Origin: Undaria pinnatifida
Taxonomy: Eukaryota > Sar > Phaeophyceae > Laminariales > Alariaceae
Assembly: GCA_012845835.1 (NCBI GenBank)
Contig: JABAKD010000024.1
Location: 186,699 to 250,698 of the forward strand
Reading direction: 5' to 3'
DNA length: 64,000 nt
Shown: piece by piece, positions 21,196-31,560 of the stretch
Position numbering within the stretch: position 1 is the stretch's first letter
Layout: the number at the start of each line of letters is the position of its first letter
The notes under the pieces: model-generated
The model's input: the letters and a program-made list of their open reading frames with translations, nothing else
Databases searched by the model: none
Told to the model about the DNA's origin: nothing
Position numbers and translations under genes: made by a program

Positions 21196-21985
21196 GTGCC
21201 GATGCCCCATATGGACAGAGGAGGTCTGTGGCCACGGACAGAAGCTGCGAGACAGAGGTACATATTTCAAATACAATAGGTTGATTTGACCATGATGGCA
21301 TGCTTTATCAACCGCAATGAGCACGCGGCAAAAAATCTAACATGCGCAAGCCAGCACACCAGCCGATTTTGCAACCATAAGCAAAATGTAAAACAGAATA
21401 CGATGAAATACTACTATTAATTGTATTTAGACGCGAAAACGCGTTCTACATGATATATGTGTATCACTGCCAAAATGTTGTCAATCCATCATGTCATCAT
21501 GCGGTAGGGACTCCAGGCTACCATCATGACCCGACCGCGTGTCACTCCCAACATTCGAAACGTTTCAGGTACATACTCTAGAATGGTATTGCCGCAAAGT
21601 TCGAAGTACATGCTGACATGAACCAAGGGTCAACGATATTCTTGTATTGGCATGATGCATATATACTATATAAGATTTAATGTATGTTTGCCATGCAAGA
21701 TCGTGAACTTTAAAACCGCAGCGTTAGATCGAGATTATATCCGCCGGTGGAGTTTAAAATACCTACCGTTGGACCGGTTGGTCTTCTATCCGACGGGGAA
21801 GTGCGTCTGAAGCGACTAGTTGCTGAAGTTGTATCCACCCTTGACCAACCTACCGAGGCGAAGACTATGCCTGACGTCGCAGTCATTTTGACCATAATAT
21901 GATGACCATGAGGACCATGATGACCATTCTCGACGCAGTCGCAGTGTCGCAGTAAAGTAGATAGACCAGTGACTTAGTTAAGGAG
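21196..21985. other. no gene recognised
   Basis: Unique-looking sequence with only short ORFs. Confidence 0.5.
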
Positions 21986-22028
21986 ATAGATGAAGGAGAT
22001 AGATGAAGGAGATAGATGAAGGAGAGGT
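21985..22028 (+). repeat. 13-bp tandem repeat GGAGATAGATGAA
   Basis: Three to four perfect 13-bp units. Confidence 0.9.
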
Positions 22029-22304
22029 ACACGAGTTGGACCACGGCGTGACCGCAAGCGTGCATGGTGCGAGTCGCCCGAACCCTCGGCCGGTTTAACA
22101 ATAATAATGGCTAGAATGAACCGCGAGGGATGATGGCCAAACGTTTTTCGCCCCCCTCCCCACGAAATCACGGAGTGAAAGACCTTAATGACGGCGTGCC
22201 CGACCGTGCCGAAGGCGATAGACGAAAGGGTCCATAGTTGTTCCGACGAGTGTGTTGAAGTGGAGAAATTGCTCGCCGAAAATCCCCGGCGGCTAAAACA
22301 ACTT

Positions 22305-22475
22305 CGGGTCAAGGTTAAGGTTAGGGTCAGGGTTAGGGTTAAGGGGTTAGGGTTAGGGTTAGGGTTAAGGGGTTAGGGTTAAGGTTAGGGTTAGGGTTAA
22401 GGGGTTAGGGTTAGGGTTAGGGATAAGGGGTTAAGGTTAGGGTTAGGGTTAAGGGGTTAAGGTTAGGGTTAAGAA
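22305..22475 (+). repeat. interstitial telomere-like array
   Basis: About 170 bp of TTAGGG units mixed with the variants TTAAGGGG, TTAAGG and TCAGGG. The variants recur at regular places (GGGTTAGGGTTAAGGGGTTA), giving a higher order of about 40 bp. It is followed directly by ordinary sequence, so it is an internal array and not the chromosome end. Confidence 0.95.
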
Positions 22476-22559
22476 AGGCACAGCTGCAGTCGGGATGGGA
22501 GAGACAAAAGCGATAAGTGATCAATCGCTTGGAATGTGGATGAGATATTGTGGGCGTGC

Positions 22560-22831
22560 CCTATGGAGTAGTATGACTAGGCGAATATCGTCCTTATGTA
22601 TCCTATAATACTAATGTCAAGGTCGCGGGTTGATGTCTGACCGAATGCATGCATACTCGTGTTCGTAGACATTCTTCTTTCGTGAAAATAACGAGCGGAA
22701 AACATGACAGCGTGAGTTTGCAAAATTTGACGAGAATAGACGAGCATAAAAAGCCGAACAGTGGCAATATGTTAAACCCTATGCGCCATAAAAATGAAAA
22801 GGCCAGTACCAGGGGGGGCGGCACCTGTGAC
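22560..22831 (+). repeat. tRNA-like SINE, copy 2
   Basis: It aligns with copy 1 (19640-19911) through the body, including AGCGTGAGTT, AACCCTATGCGCCATAAA and GGCACCTGTGACCA. The tRNA-like head is more decayed: the B-box position reads GGTCGCGGGTTGATGTC. Same orientation as copy 1, 2.9 kb away. Confidence 0.6.
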
Positions 22832-23254
22832 CACAGCTTATCCAAAAGTTCGCTGAGAGCGAAACACCTTACGAGTTGAGCTCGAGAGAAAAAGCAATGA
22901 AAAAGAACCAATGTTACGGGAGAAGGTGCGCATTCGTAATCGATGGGTGGCGTTTTTCTACAAACTCAATCGCGGACGTTCGGTCCCACCATCATGGAAC
23001 CATTCCCCATACTGTTTTCTTTTTTTTTGTATCCTTCGGCGGATGGGGAAAAATAAAGCTTTAGCTCACAACACTTCCACGTATTGTCATACGCGTCGTG
23101 TGTCGATTTAACTCAGTTGCTTTTGCAGCTCAACGCTAGCTGGCGCACCCTTCGGGTCCCATTGTAGGTATAGCGTAAGCTGTCCCCATCAGTGGTCTTC
23201 GTTACAACCCCGGCAGCGCAAGCTGCCGTTGTATACGGATGCGATTCCCCATAC
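22832..23254. other. no gene recognised
   Basis: Short ORFs only. A small 10-bp repeat (ACCATACCAC type) follows at 23245-23290. Confidence 0.5.
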
Positions 23255-23291
23255 CACACCATATCACACCATAACACACCATACCACACTG

Positions 23292-23545
23292 TTTGCAGTA
23301 TCGCTTGATGAAGAACCCACTGTCGACGAGAGGACGGGGGAAATCCGGAGCATGTCGAATTGCAAGGCAGCCGGGCCAGCCTCTCTCTGCCGACCGAGTT
23401 GCCGAAACTCTACCACCAATAATTCACTCGTTGCACTCATAACATACTTATTAACGTGTGGAAATCGGGTGATGTCCCCGGCAAACGGAAAAATACGACC
23501 ATCGAGGTCCTTCACAAACACAAGGGTCGTAGTGGATAGTATACA
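23292..23545 (+). pseudogene. LINE reverse transcriptase fragment
   Basis: The frame from about 23303 reads LDEEPTVDERTGEIRSMSN and CKAAGP. Then, after a one-base shift, it reads SLPTELPKLYHQ, stop, FTRCTHNILINVWKSGDVPG, and KNTTIEVLHKHKGRSG. This matches the start of a non-LTR reverse transcriptase: the K-A-GPD-LP-EL-K motif, then W--G-VP--WK---I-VLHKKK. The same motifs occur in the longer LINE copy at 26.6-26.8 kb. The fragment is broken off at about 23545, where repeat Y1 begins. Confidence 0.8.
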
Positions 23546-24119
23546 TATACAGGGGCTCCGCATGGGTGCCGGCATTCGCCGGCGGGTAGGGCACGGCAGC
23601 ACTTCGACATGTTCGGTTCAATACTGGATAGAGAGTAAAACTGTTACCAAACAACACATAGTCTACCCTTGTAGAATGTAAAGTAATGCCAAGATGTCGA
23701 TATAGACTAACAGTAGACTACTTACTTCTGCCGTTTCTCGCGTGAATCCGATTCCGAGCTTCATCTAATTTCGATCGGATAAATCCGAGCCTACACGCAG
23801 ACTGACCCTCTAGTCTGACCTCGAAGAGAAATTTCGAGTGCATTTCTTGATGTTTTGACTCAACCAAGCATAAAGGGGTGGCCATGTATGCTGAATATTC
23901 TCTACGTAACCACCGCGAGGCGCGTACTGAGCCACATAGCTTCTGCTACTACATGCATGATAGTATGTAGATCCGAGGCCCACAGACCGACCGTCGTTGT
24001 GTGTATAGTCTGATCGTAGAGAGGCTTGCTGACGGCATTCTCGACCTTAAACACGGTGTCGCTGCCTTCGTCATTTAATTCCTCGAATGCTATTGAAATG
24101 CTGGTATTTGTTGCTGTAG

Positions 24120-25008
24120 AAACCTCTTATTTATTTTATTATAAAAATTAAGATACACGCCAGCTGCGAGATTGAAGATTTTGCCGAAACGAATCTTTGC
24201 AAGCTGTAGGTGATACTCCGATCGCGCGTATTACGGGTTGTGTGTCCTCATTAAGGATATAGGTCGGCGATTCCCTTGCAACTACAGTGTAGCTATCAGG
24301 GTCAACAGGCTGATGTTAGTCAGTCTGTGCGCAGAAACTATAAAACCCGTTTCTGAGGGGGACAAAATCTGACAGCTGTGGAAGGAAATGCATCAGTTTA
24401 CCAAGTGAATCCTGTAAGTAAAAAAACCGGTGAGGGGAGGGCGAAGTTTTTATGGGCGTGGGGGCCTGTTTTTGATGAAAAGGGGGGCGGGATGGGGGGA
24501 GGGGGGAAGGGACAGGTGGGGCAGCTCAACTTGTGCGTGGAAACTATAAATCCTTCTTGTGGGGGAGGGGGGGGGGAAATGTGTGTGTCGGGGGGGGGGG
24601 GGGGGATGTGTGGGGGGGGGTGAGGGGGGGCTTCAGGTCACATAGATGTAGGGGTTTGCTATACGCCTGGTGCTAGGTCTAGGCGATGGTGCGGGTGGTG
24701 GGGAAGAAGGGGGCGTTGGGGACGGGGACGGGTGGGAATTGCAGCAGCGGCATGGACGGCTCCAAAACGATAACGAGGTGATATCAAGGGCGTGGAAGTG
24801 TTTATTACTCTAGTATATTCCGATATTAAGTGAGGCGTTTGAGCAAGAGAGAGAGCGAGGAAAAATAAGTGTGGGGGGGGAGGGTTTTCAAGAGGTTTAA
24901 GTCACATGTAATATTAAAATACACTCCAGCTATGAGATCAAGATTTTGGACGAAACTCATCTTGGCAACATTGTGTGTGATACTCCGATCGCGCGTATTA
25001 ATCATATT
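24120..25008 (-). mobile_element. repeat family X1, copy C, inserted in Y1
   Basis: The boundaries are given by the empty site in the second Y1 copy. The insert is flanked by TGTAG at 24115-24119 and 25009-25013. Read on the minus strand it begins with a terminal repeat (about 25000 down to 24915), then carries the X1 modules in the same order as copy G (CTCTAGTATATTCC-type module, the AGCACCAGGCGTATAGCAAA module, poly-G runs, GTCAGATTTTGTCCCC module, GGGAATCGCCGACCTATA block) and ends with a second terminal repeat (about 24240 down to 24155). The two terminal repeats are direct. The left mini-ORF starts at 24960 (MSFVQNLDLIAGVYF); in the right one ATG has become ATT. Confidence 0.88.
24378..24640 (+). 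repeat. poly-G tracts within X1 copy C
   Basis: G-runs of 6-15 bases (up to GGGGGGGGGGGGGGG near 24590) correspond to the poly-C tracts that separate X1 modules in the other copies. The gly-rich ORF 24378-24623 is an artefact. Confidence 0.9.
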
Positions 25009-25219
25009 TGTAGGTCTTATCTGGTAGATAGAGTATTAGTAGTACGCGGTAGCACACTGATTCAAGAATTTGGCCGTTGAGGAGTTCAGACTCGAGGTTA
25101 AGACGAAAATACTAAACATATACATGGTATGGCCTTTAGGTCTGATCGCTGGTCGCTCGTTGGCCGAGGATCATACATGTAGTTTACACGCTTAAGTTCT
25201 CTAGGGTTTGTGTATTCCG

Positions 25220-25835
25220 GGGAAGTAAGGGAATGGGGGTCTTCCCAAAATTCCAGAAGGTTCGGGTACGGGTATGGAAGTGTCAATGAACTTCAAGAAG
25301 TTCCAGGTATTGTGGCACAGGTATACAGAACTCACATAAGTTCCGGGCGGGTACAAAACATGATGTACCCGTATCCCGGGTATTGTGGCACGGGTCTTAC
25401 AGAACTCACAGGAGTTCCGGGCACGGGTATGAAAGTCTTACAGAACTTCCAGAAGTTCCGGGTACAGGTATTAAAGTCGTACAAAACTTCCAGAACTTTC
25501 GGATAATGTGGGAAAGGCGAACAGAACTTCCAGAAGATCCGGGCAGGTATAAACATGCTGTACCCGTACCCCGGGTCTTTGTGGCACCGGCGTACAGAAC
25601 TTCCACAAGTTCCGGGTACGGGTATGAGTGTCCTACACAAAAGTTACAGAAGTTATTTGTAGTGTAATACCCCGGACAAACACCCCGGGTATGGTTTTGC
25701 GTGTACCCTACAGACAAAACGAAAATAAAAAGTTCGGGTACGTGAATGAATGTCGTATATATAACTTACAGACGTTCCGGGTACGGGTAGGGTTGTACAG
25801 AACTCACAGGGGTTCTGGGTACGGGTGATTCCTGG
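25220..25835 (+). repeat. TTCCGGGTACGGGTAT minisatellite
   Basis: Around ten imperfect units of 35-75 bp contain CAGAACTTCCAGAAGTTCCG followed by GGTACGGGTAT and often AAAGTC(T/G)TACA. ACTTCCAGAAGT is a near-palindrome. The array alternates shorter units (acttccagaagttccgggt) with longer ones that carry a CCCCGGGTATTGTGGCAC segment. All ORFs here arise from the repeat. Confidence 0.85.
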
Positions 25836-26109
25836 ATAAATACCCGCCCCCAAAGGGGCCAAAAAACAAATTGACCGGTAATAAAAAAATACACAATTGG
25901 CAACGAATTTCCAACTACTGTGATTGCCATACTGCATACACCGATGCACTCAGAAGGAAATATAACACACCTCTAGTACTACTGTTCTTCTGTAACACGG
26001 ATCTTACCACGGACCTTGACACGGATCTTACCACGGATCTTGCCATAGAGTACCCCGGTTATGGAGCCTAAAACATAATGGCGGCCGCAAGACCTATTTT
26101 TCCACCGGC

Positions 26110-28320
26110 AGCTCGATAAGCCAAGTGCCACGACAAAGAAGAAGCAAAGCCACCGAAAACACAGGGGATAGTTCAAGATTCCAATCAAAGGATAGCGTGA
26201 TCTGCGTCGTTCCGATCGGAAAGAAGTCATTGACAATGCGGTATTCGAGCCTTGAAGGCGACCACCAAAGAGGTGAAACGCACGCGGGCGGAAGCTGTTC
26301 AGAGGCTCTTCGAAGATTACGTTAGTCAACTCGAAGGGCGTATCCGAGAAGGTCATCAATTTGGCTTCTACAAACACCTCAAAGGGATGGATGTGGAAGG
26401 GAAGAGGACGTTTAACTCGCAGTACATCAAATACGAGGAAGGTCGATTGCTGCGGGATAATGCCCTCATCCGCTAGCAGTGGGTGAGGTGGTTTCACAAA
26501 TTCTTCAACACCATGTCGATGACCCTTGACCCGAGCATTGCGCATGAGTTTAAGCAGTGGCCCCAATGCAGACCACTGGACGATGTCCTGTCTACATACG
26601 AAGTAGAGAAGGCGATCTGTGCTTTGGCGAACGTAAAGGCGGTAGGGCCCGATGGTCTCCCGGCCGAGATTGTGAAGGTTTTTGTTGACGAAGGAGAATT
26701 GAACATACTCCAAACGTTCCACGATATCATCGTCGCTGTGTGGAGGGGGGGTGGCGTACCGCAACAATAGAAAAATGCAACGATTAAGGTGCTTCACAAG
26801 AAGAAAGATCGAACTGCGTGTGACAATTATCATGGCATCTCCCTCGTGGCTCACGCCGGCAAGGTACTCCTCAAAGTCATCGCGGCTCGCGTGAGGGACA
26901 TTTGCGAAAGCGAGAACATTCGGCCGGAAAAACAGTGTAGGTTCAGACCACAACCCTCGACGGCCGAAATGATGTTCGTAGTACGACGACTGCAAGAACT
27001 GCCGCGGAAGAAGGACACCCGCTCGTACTTGTGCTTTGTCCACCTCACCAAAGCATACGACTCCGTCGACCGAACCCTTCTGTGGGATGTCCTTGCTCGC
27101 TTTGGCGTGCCACCTAGAATACTCGCCGTCATCCGCCAAGTCCACGACGGCGTGCGAGCATGCGTGGGGTGGGATGATGGAGAGTGCTCGGATAAGTTCG
27201 ACGTGAGGCAAGGTCTCAGGCAAGGATGCACTGCTGTTCAGCATGTTTTTCACGGTTGTACTGCGTGTGGCCGAGAAACGCTTCCTCGCTGATGCTGTCA
27301 TCACGAACAACATGGTTCAGCTCCAACGAAATGAGAAAGGCGAGAAGAAGAGCACTTCACGCACAAGCAAAGTCGACGGACGAATATAGAAGAAGAGGGG
27401 GTAGGTGCGGAGATTGTAGGGTATGCTATACGCGGACGAAGCAGGCGTCGTATCGCGATCATCGGAAGGGCTGGAGAAAATGATGACGGTGATCGTGACT
27501 GCGTGCTCGTCGTTCGGGCTTGCGGTCTCCGAGGCGAAAACAGAGATCGTGTGCCTGCAAACTAAAGGCGGGGGGAAGTTGTCGTTCACAATCAATGCAG
27601 CCGGCAAAGTATATCAACAAACAATCGAGTTTGGGTACTTGCGCGGGGATATCACCGCAGAAAGAGACCCTAGCATTGAAATAATGCGGCGTCTTCAGAG
27701 GGCCTGGGCGTGCTTCCAGCGGTACAAGATGAAATTTATGATCGCCCGGGTGTGCGTTTACGGTTGAAGGTTCGGCTGTTGAAATCTGATGTGGTCGTGA
27801 CACTGCTTTACGGTTGCATTACGTGGAGCCTGAAGAAAGCTGACTATGACAGGCTATGATGGGTTCACCACGCCATGCTGCTCCGATGCCTGGGATGACG
27901 GAAACGGAAGCGCGACGACCACAACCTTTCGTACGCCGATGCACTTGCCAAGACAGCTTCCGAGAGCGATAGTACGCAAACGGAGTGTATTGATTGCGGG
28001 ATTTGTAGCCCGTATGGAGGAGGAGCGTCTGCTACGTAGCAGAGGGTGATGATTGGGGAGCTTGTTGGGAGTATGGGCTACTCAGGGGGGCAAGAGAAGG
28101 ACTGGATGGTTCATCTGCCTTAGGATATGTCGGTCTTTGGAATTAAATTACAATGGTGTCGAACGGCCGCTCAGAGGTCCGGCAGATGGTTTCGACGAGC
28201 AGAGGAGAGAGCCGAGTTGTTCATGCGGAATTGGCAAGAAATGGAACGCAAAGCTGCGGAGCGACGCGAAACGGCTGCGGCAGCGCCATCCACCGTCCGC
28301 ATCTCTAAGTGGCCGGGGGG
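26110..28320 (+). pseudogene. LINE (non-LTR retrotransposon) ORF2-like reverse transcriptase
   Basis: The protein runs through several frames. Landmarks in order: VVPIGKKSLTMRYSSL (about 26208-26255), TRAEAVQRLFEDYVSQLEGR (26284-26343), KAVGPDGLPAEIVKV (26637-26681), [20 protein letters not shown] (26787-26846; RT block 2), [20 protein letters not shown] (block 3), [20 protein letters not shown] (block A, catalytic Asp replaced by His in [12 protein letters not shown]), RQGLRQGC (block B), LYADEAGVVS at about 27424-27453 (YADD expected; second Asp is Glu), then TLLYGCITWS and a C-terminal KRKRDDHNLSYADALA region, ending near 28310 (ELFMRNWQEMERKAAERRET). At least six stops or frameshifts; the catalytic residues of blocks A and C are changed. 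No clear endonuclease domain or poly-A tail is left. Confidence 0.9.
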
Positions 28321-28400
28321 AGGGGGGAGGGGGGGAAGGGGGGAAGGGCGGAAGGGGGGAAGGGGGGAAGGGGGGAAGGGGGGGGGGAAAGGGGGGGCGT
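28310..28400 (+). repeat. GGGGGGAAGG simple repeat
   Basis: About 80 bp of G-runs separated by GAA or GCGG. It lies right after the LINE coding remnant. Confidence 0.95.
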
Positions 28401-29385
28401 AAGGCCCAAGATACTGAAGTCTGGTTCTGGCCATGGTCGTCTTGAATTTTGTGGGCTTTCCAATGGCCGTCACAAGATGTCGTAAGACCGCCCTGACTTC
28501 TCTCCCCAGTACTATGGATGATGCACATGATACCCTCTAAGAGCCCAATGCCGTATTTAGCCAGTTCCTCCGGTCTGCTGGATTCACATCTTATCTCTTT
28601 TCCTTTCCTTGCTTCCTCTTCTGGTCTCGTCTATTCTTCCTAGTCTTGTCTTTTATTTTCTTCCCTTTTATTTTTCGTTTTATCGCTTTTTTGCATCTTC
28701 GTTCCTTTCTTTCATCTTCTATTATTTTCTTTGTTTCTTTTTCGCAAATGACTTGCGTCTGCCGTGCGTATGCGTAGTGATAGGTACTACGTGCGATATA
28801 TACGTGATTGTCTTTCTTGGGTGGAAAGCGGTAAAGCCGGTTTTTCAGGCGCGAGTACTGAAACGTATGCACCAATATGGGCATGGCACATCGCAGACTT
28901 ACTTCCGATTTCACTTCTATATGTTTCTGGTTGAGGCATGAATTGCGTCAGCTGTCATATATGCGTGTACCGCCTTTGGCTTGTTGGTGTTATTGGGGTA
29001 TTCCTCAGCTCCAGAGTGACTGGATCCTGTCCGGTGACCACGGACTTGATTAGGCGATTTGTATGTGAGAACAACAACAACAACAAGAGACGCGCGAGAG
29101 CACGTAATATCGTGCGGGTGCAGACATAGGAAACGGCCACGTAGCCAGCGTATCGCCATGCGAACAGCTTGACTCCTTCAACCGTGGAAGGTGTTGGAGG
29201 TGGGTTTACAGATATTCCCCAACACATCGGAAGCGGGCAACGAGTGCCTGCTAATGGTGGTATTGATAAGACGCCGAGGCTCTTAATTGCATACCCGATG
29301 CCGTTGAAAGAGGCGCACGGAGTCGCCTGTATACGTCTGGACCTATATCTCACGTTCGGGATACCCCCGTTCATTAGAGCACACC
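28401..29385. other. no gene recognised
   Basis: The stretch has a pyrimidine-rich part on the plus strand (28590-28750) and short ORFs without recognisable motifs, including one at 29169-29414. Confidence 0.5.
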
Positions 29386-29389
29386 GAGA

Positions 29390-30040
29390 GGGGGGGGGGT
29401 TACAGCCGCGTTAACGGAACACTTGTGTCGATTGCTTAAGGTGCTCGAAGAATTCGACCCGGCTGACCAGCCCAGGGGACAGGGTCGTGTGTAGAGAGAG
29501 AGCATGAGCATGGATGCAAGACGTTTCACCGAAGGTTTTCAAGACGGGTCAGCACCTGGGACGAGTACGTTGTCCCCGCATGCTTGATAAATCGCACTAC
29601 GCCAGACCTCTTACTCCCCTCAGCCATGACCCTTTCCAGCCTATTTTTCGCCGTAGCCCCTGCACTACGCTCGATATGTTAGTCGCCTACATAATTTGGG
29701 GGAGGTTGCGGAGACGCTGAAGAGGATTCAAGAGGTCAGGGAAAAAGACGGACAGCGACGCCACAAAAAATATCGCGGTCGTCGTTGGGCGTAGGATCGG
29801 AAAAAGGCGACCTTGTCCTTGCACGAGAAAATGTTTAGCTAATTCCGGCCAGAGGGAGGACCGCACTTGGTACGCGAGAAGAAAGACAAGTTCGTGAAAG
29901 GTAGTAAGGGTCGTATTAGAGGGTTCGAGTGCCGTCATGGAGATGACAAACATAAGAGACTGGGACAAGTTCTGTTTCCATGGCATATCTTAAACCATTC
30001 TATAGATGTTCGGCGGACTTGAGCAACAAAATTGAAGATG
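29390..30040 (+). pseudogene. Ty3/gypsy integrase, C-terminal fragment
   Basis: In changing frames the plus strand reads LCRLLKVLEEFDPADQPRGQ (29422-29481), RRVSTWDEYVVPACLINRTT (29547-29606), DPFQPIFRRSPCTTLDMLVA (29630-29689), EVAETLKRIQEVREKDGQRR (29703-29762), KGDLVLARENV (29796-29828), KVVRVVLEGSSAVMEM (29900-29947) and finally VSMAYLKPFYRCSADLSNK. This is the order of the end of a gypsy-type integrase: substrate WDEY and LPLD-like positions, a charged helix, the GDLVLVRE-like fold and an SVAYLKPFY tail. The catalytic core is missing or unreadable. Several stops. Confidence 0.7.
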
Positions 30041-30229
30041 GTGATGATGACCATCATCATAGTCATTCTTTTCATGATCATTCTTAATGATCATTCTTCA
30101 TTCTTGATGATGATTCTTGATGAGAACTCGTCCCACGGTAGGGTTTTGCGCCTTTTGGGGCGAAAGTTGTGTTCCAGCTTGACCTCCTCAATCGTGAAAA
30201 CTGTCGGTTTGTATCAAAACATTTTAGAG

Positions 30230-31015
30230 TCTACAAGGGCTCATTCGCCGGCACCCATGCTGCGGGTAACTCAGGGTAGCGCTTCGACTTGTTCGGTTCA
30301 ATACTCGATAGATGTTAAAACTCGTTACCACACAACACATAGTCTGCGCGTACAGAACGAAACGTGATGCAAAGAGGTCGATATAGACCATTATTGACTA
30401 CAGACTACTTACTTCTGGCGTTTCTTAAGTTAGTCCGATTCCGAGTTTCGTCATATTTCGATCAGATAAATCCGAGCCCACGCAAACTGACCGTCTAGTC
30501 TGGCAACGAAGAGACGTTTCCAGTGCGTTTCTTGATGTTTTGACCTAACCAAGCATTCAAGGAGAGCAAGGTGATGGCCAAGGTTGCTGCATGTTCTCTA
30601 CGTAGCCAAGGAGAGGAGCGGCCTGAGCCAGCTTTTGCAAACCCTGCATGATAGTACCTAGATCCGAGGCTCGCGGACCGACTGTCTGTGTGTATAGTAT
30701 GATCGTGGAGGCACTTGATGACGGTTTTCTAGGCGCGAAACACGGTGTCGCTGCCTTCGTCATTCAACTCCTGGAATACTCTTATAATGCTGCTCCTTGC
30801 TGCCGTAGATCACTCACGTCTGGTAGAGAGAGTATCGATAGTACGCGACAGCACTGAATTATGAGTTTAGTAGTTAGGAATTATGGCTCGAGTTGTATAG
30901 GAAAAGTATGGCTCGAGTTTCATAGGAAAAAATAACACATTCACCATGGTACCTGGTATGGCCTTTAAGTCTGACCGCTGATCGCTTAATGGCCGGGTAT
31001 CATGCAGAAATTAAC
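30230..31015. repeat. repeat family Y1, copy 2 (uninterrupted)
   Basis: It aligns with 23545-24119 plus 25014-25180 in the same orientation and thus gives the empty site for X1 copy C. It has a small local duplication (TATGGCTCGAGTTGTATAGG and TATGGCTCGAGTTTCATAGG, 30882-30930) where copy 1 has one version. Confidence 0.88.
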
Positions 31016-31019
31016 CGTC

Positions 31020-31560
31020 ATCTGGGGACGATCGTAGGATATCATCCCCGAATCGTAATCCATACACACATATAAAACTCCGACGACCCGGGAACAAACA
31101 ACGATACCACCGGGATTGATACCTTCCTGTACGGTGTGGAAATCCCAACCCCACCGACCTGCCAATCTCTAATTGGCTGGGGTCGTCAAATATAGAGCCA
31201 GCTCCACCAGGGGACGATAGGTTTCCATCCCCGGTTCATGTTGCATTCATATCTCTAAAACTACAACACAACGGGGAAGAAAACCGAATCCCCTCTGGCC
31301 GACACCGCCCCGCACGGTTTGGAAACCCCAATTCCGTTGGTAAAAATCGCTGATTCGTTCGAACTCCACAGCAGTGCCGTCCCACCCTAGGAGGATGATA
31401 GAGGCTCACCAACCAATGGGAGGCAGTTCCGTCGCACACTGAGGAGATAGAGCCCCATCGCCGGGTGCGAAATCCCCCGAATTTCCACAGCTTAGACAAC
31501 GCGGGAACGATAACCGCCCCGGGGTCGATGCCGCCCCGCACGCCGTGTTAACCCCGACCC
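31020..31560 (-). repeat. 220-bp tandem family, array 1
   Basis: Read on the minus strand, three or so diverged units carry CCGTGCGGGGCGGT(G/A)TCG followed by GGTTATCGTTCCC-like sequence. Unit landmarks are near 31550, 31320 and 31135. The same landmarks occur on the plus strand at 63.0-64.0 kb. Confidence 0.65.

Larger units (their letters stand above)
23545..25180. repeat. repeat family Y1, copy 1 (interrupted by X1 copy C)
   Basis: Two parts, 23545-24119 and 25014-25180, together align with the uninterrupted copy 30230-31015. Shared blocks include GTTCGGTTCAATACT(G/C)GATAGA, ACTACTTACTTCTG(C/G)CGTTTCT, CATTTCTTGATGTTTTGAC, ACACGGTGTCGCTGCCTTCG and TGGTATGGCCTTTA(G/A)GTCTGA. The break is an 889-bp insertion. 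No coding frame is conserved between the two copies, and the family is not recognised. Confidence 0.88.

Noticed and set aside
24378-24640. Gly-rich protein frame
   Set aside because: Poly-G tracts of the X1 repeat.
25979-27313. 444-codon open frame on the minus strand, the longest of that neighbourhood
   Set aside because: It lies exactly antisense to the LINE reverse transcriptase, whose RT blocks are recognisable on the plus strand. The minus protein shows no domain. It is taken as a shadow, although its length over a stop-ridden sense strand is curious.
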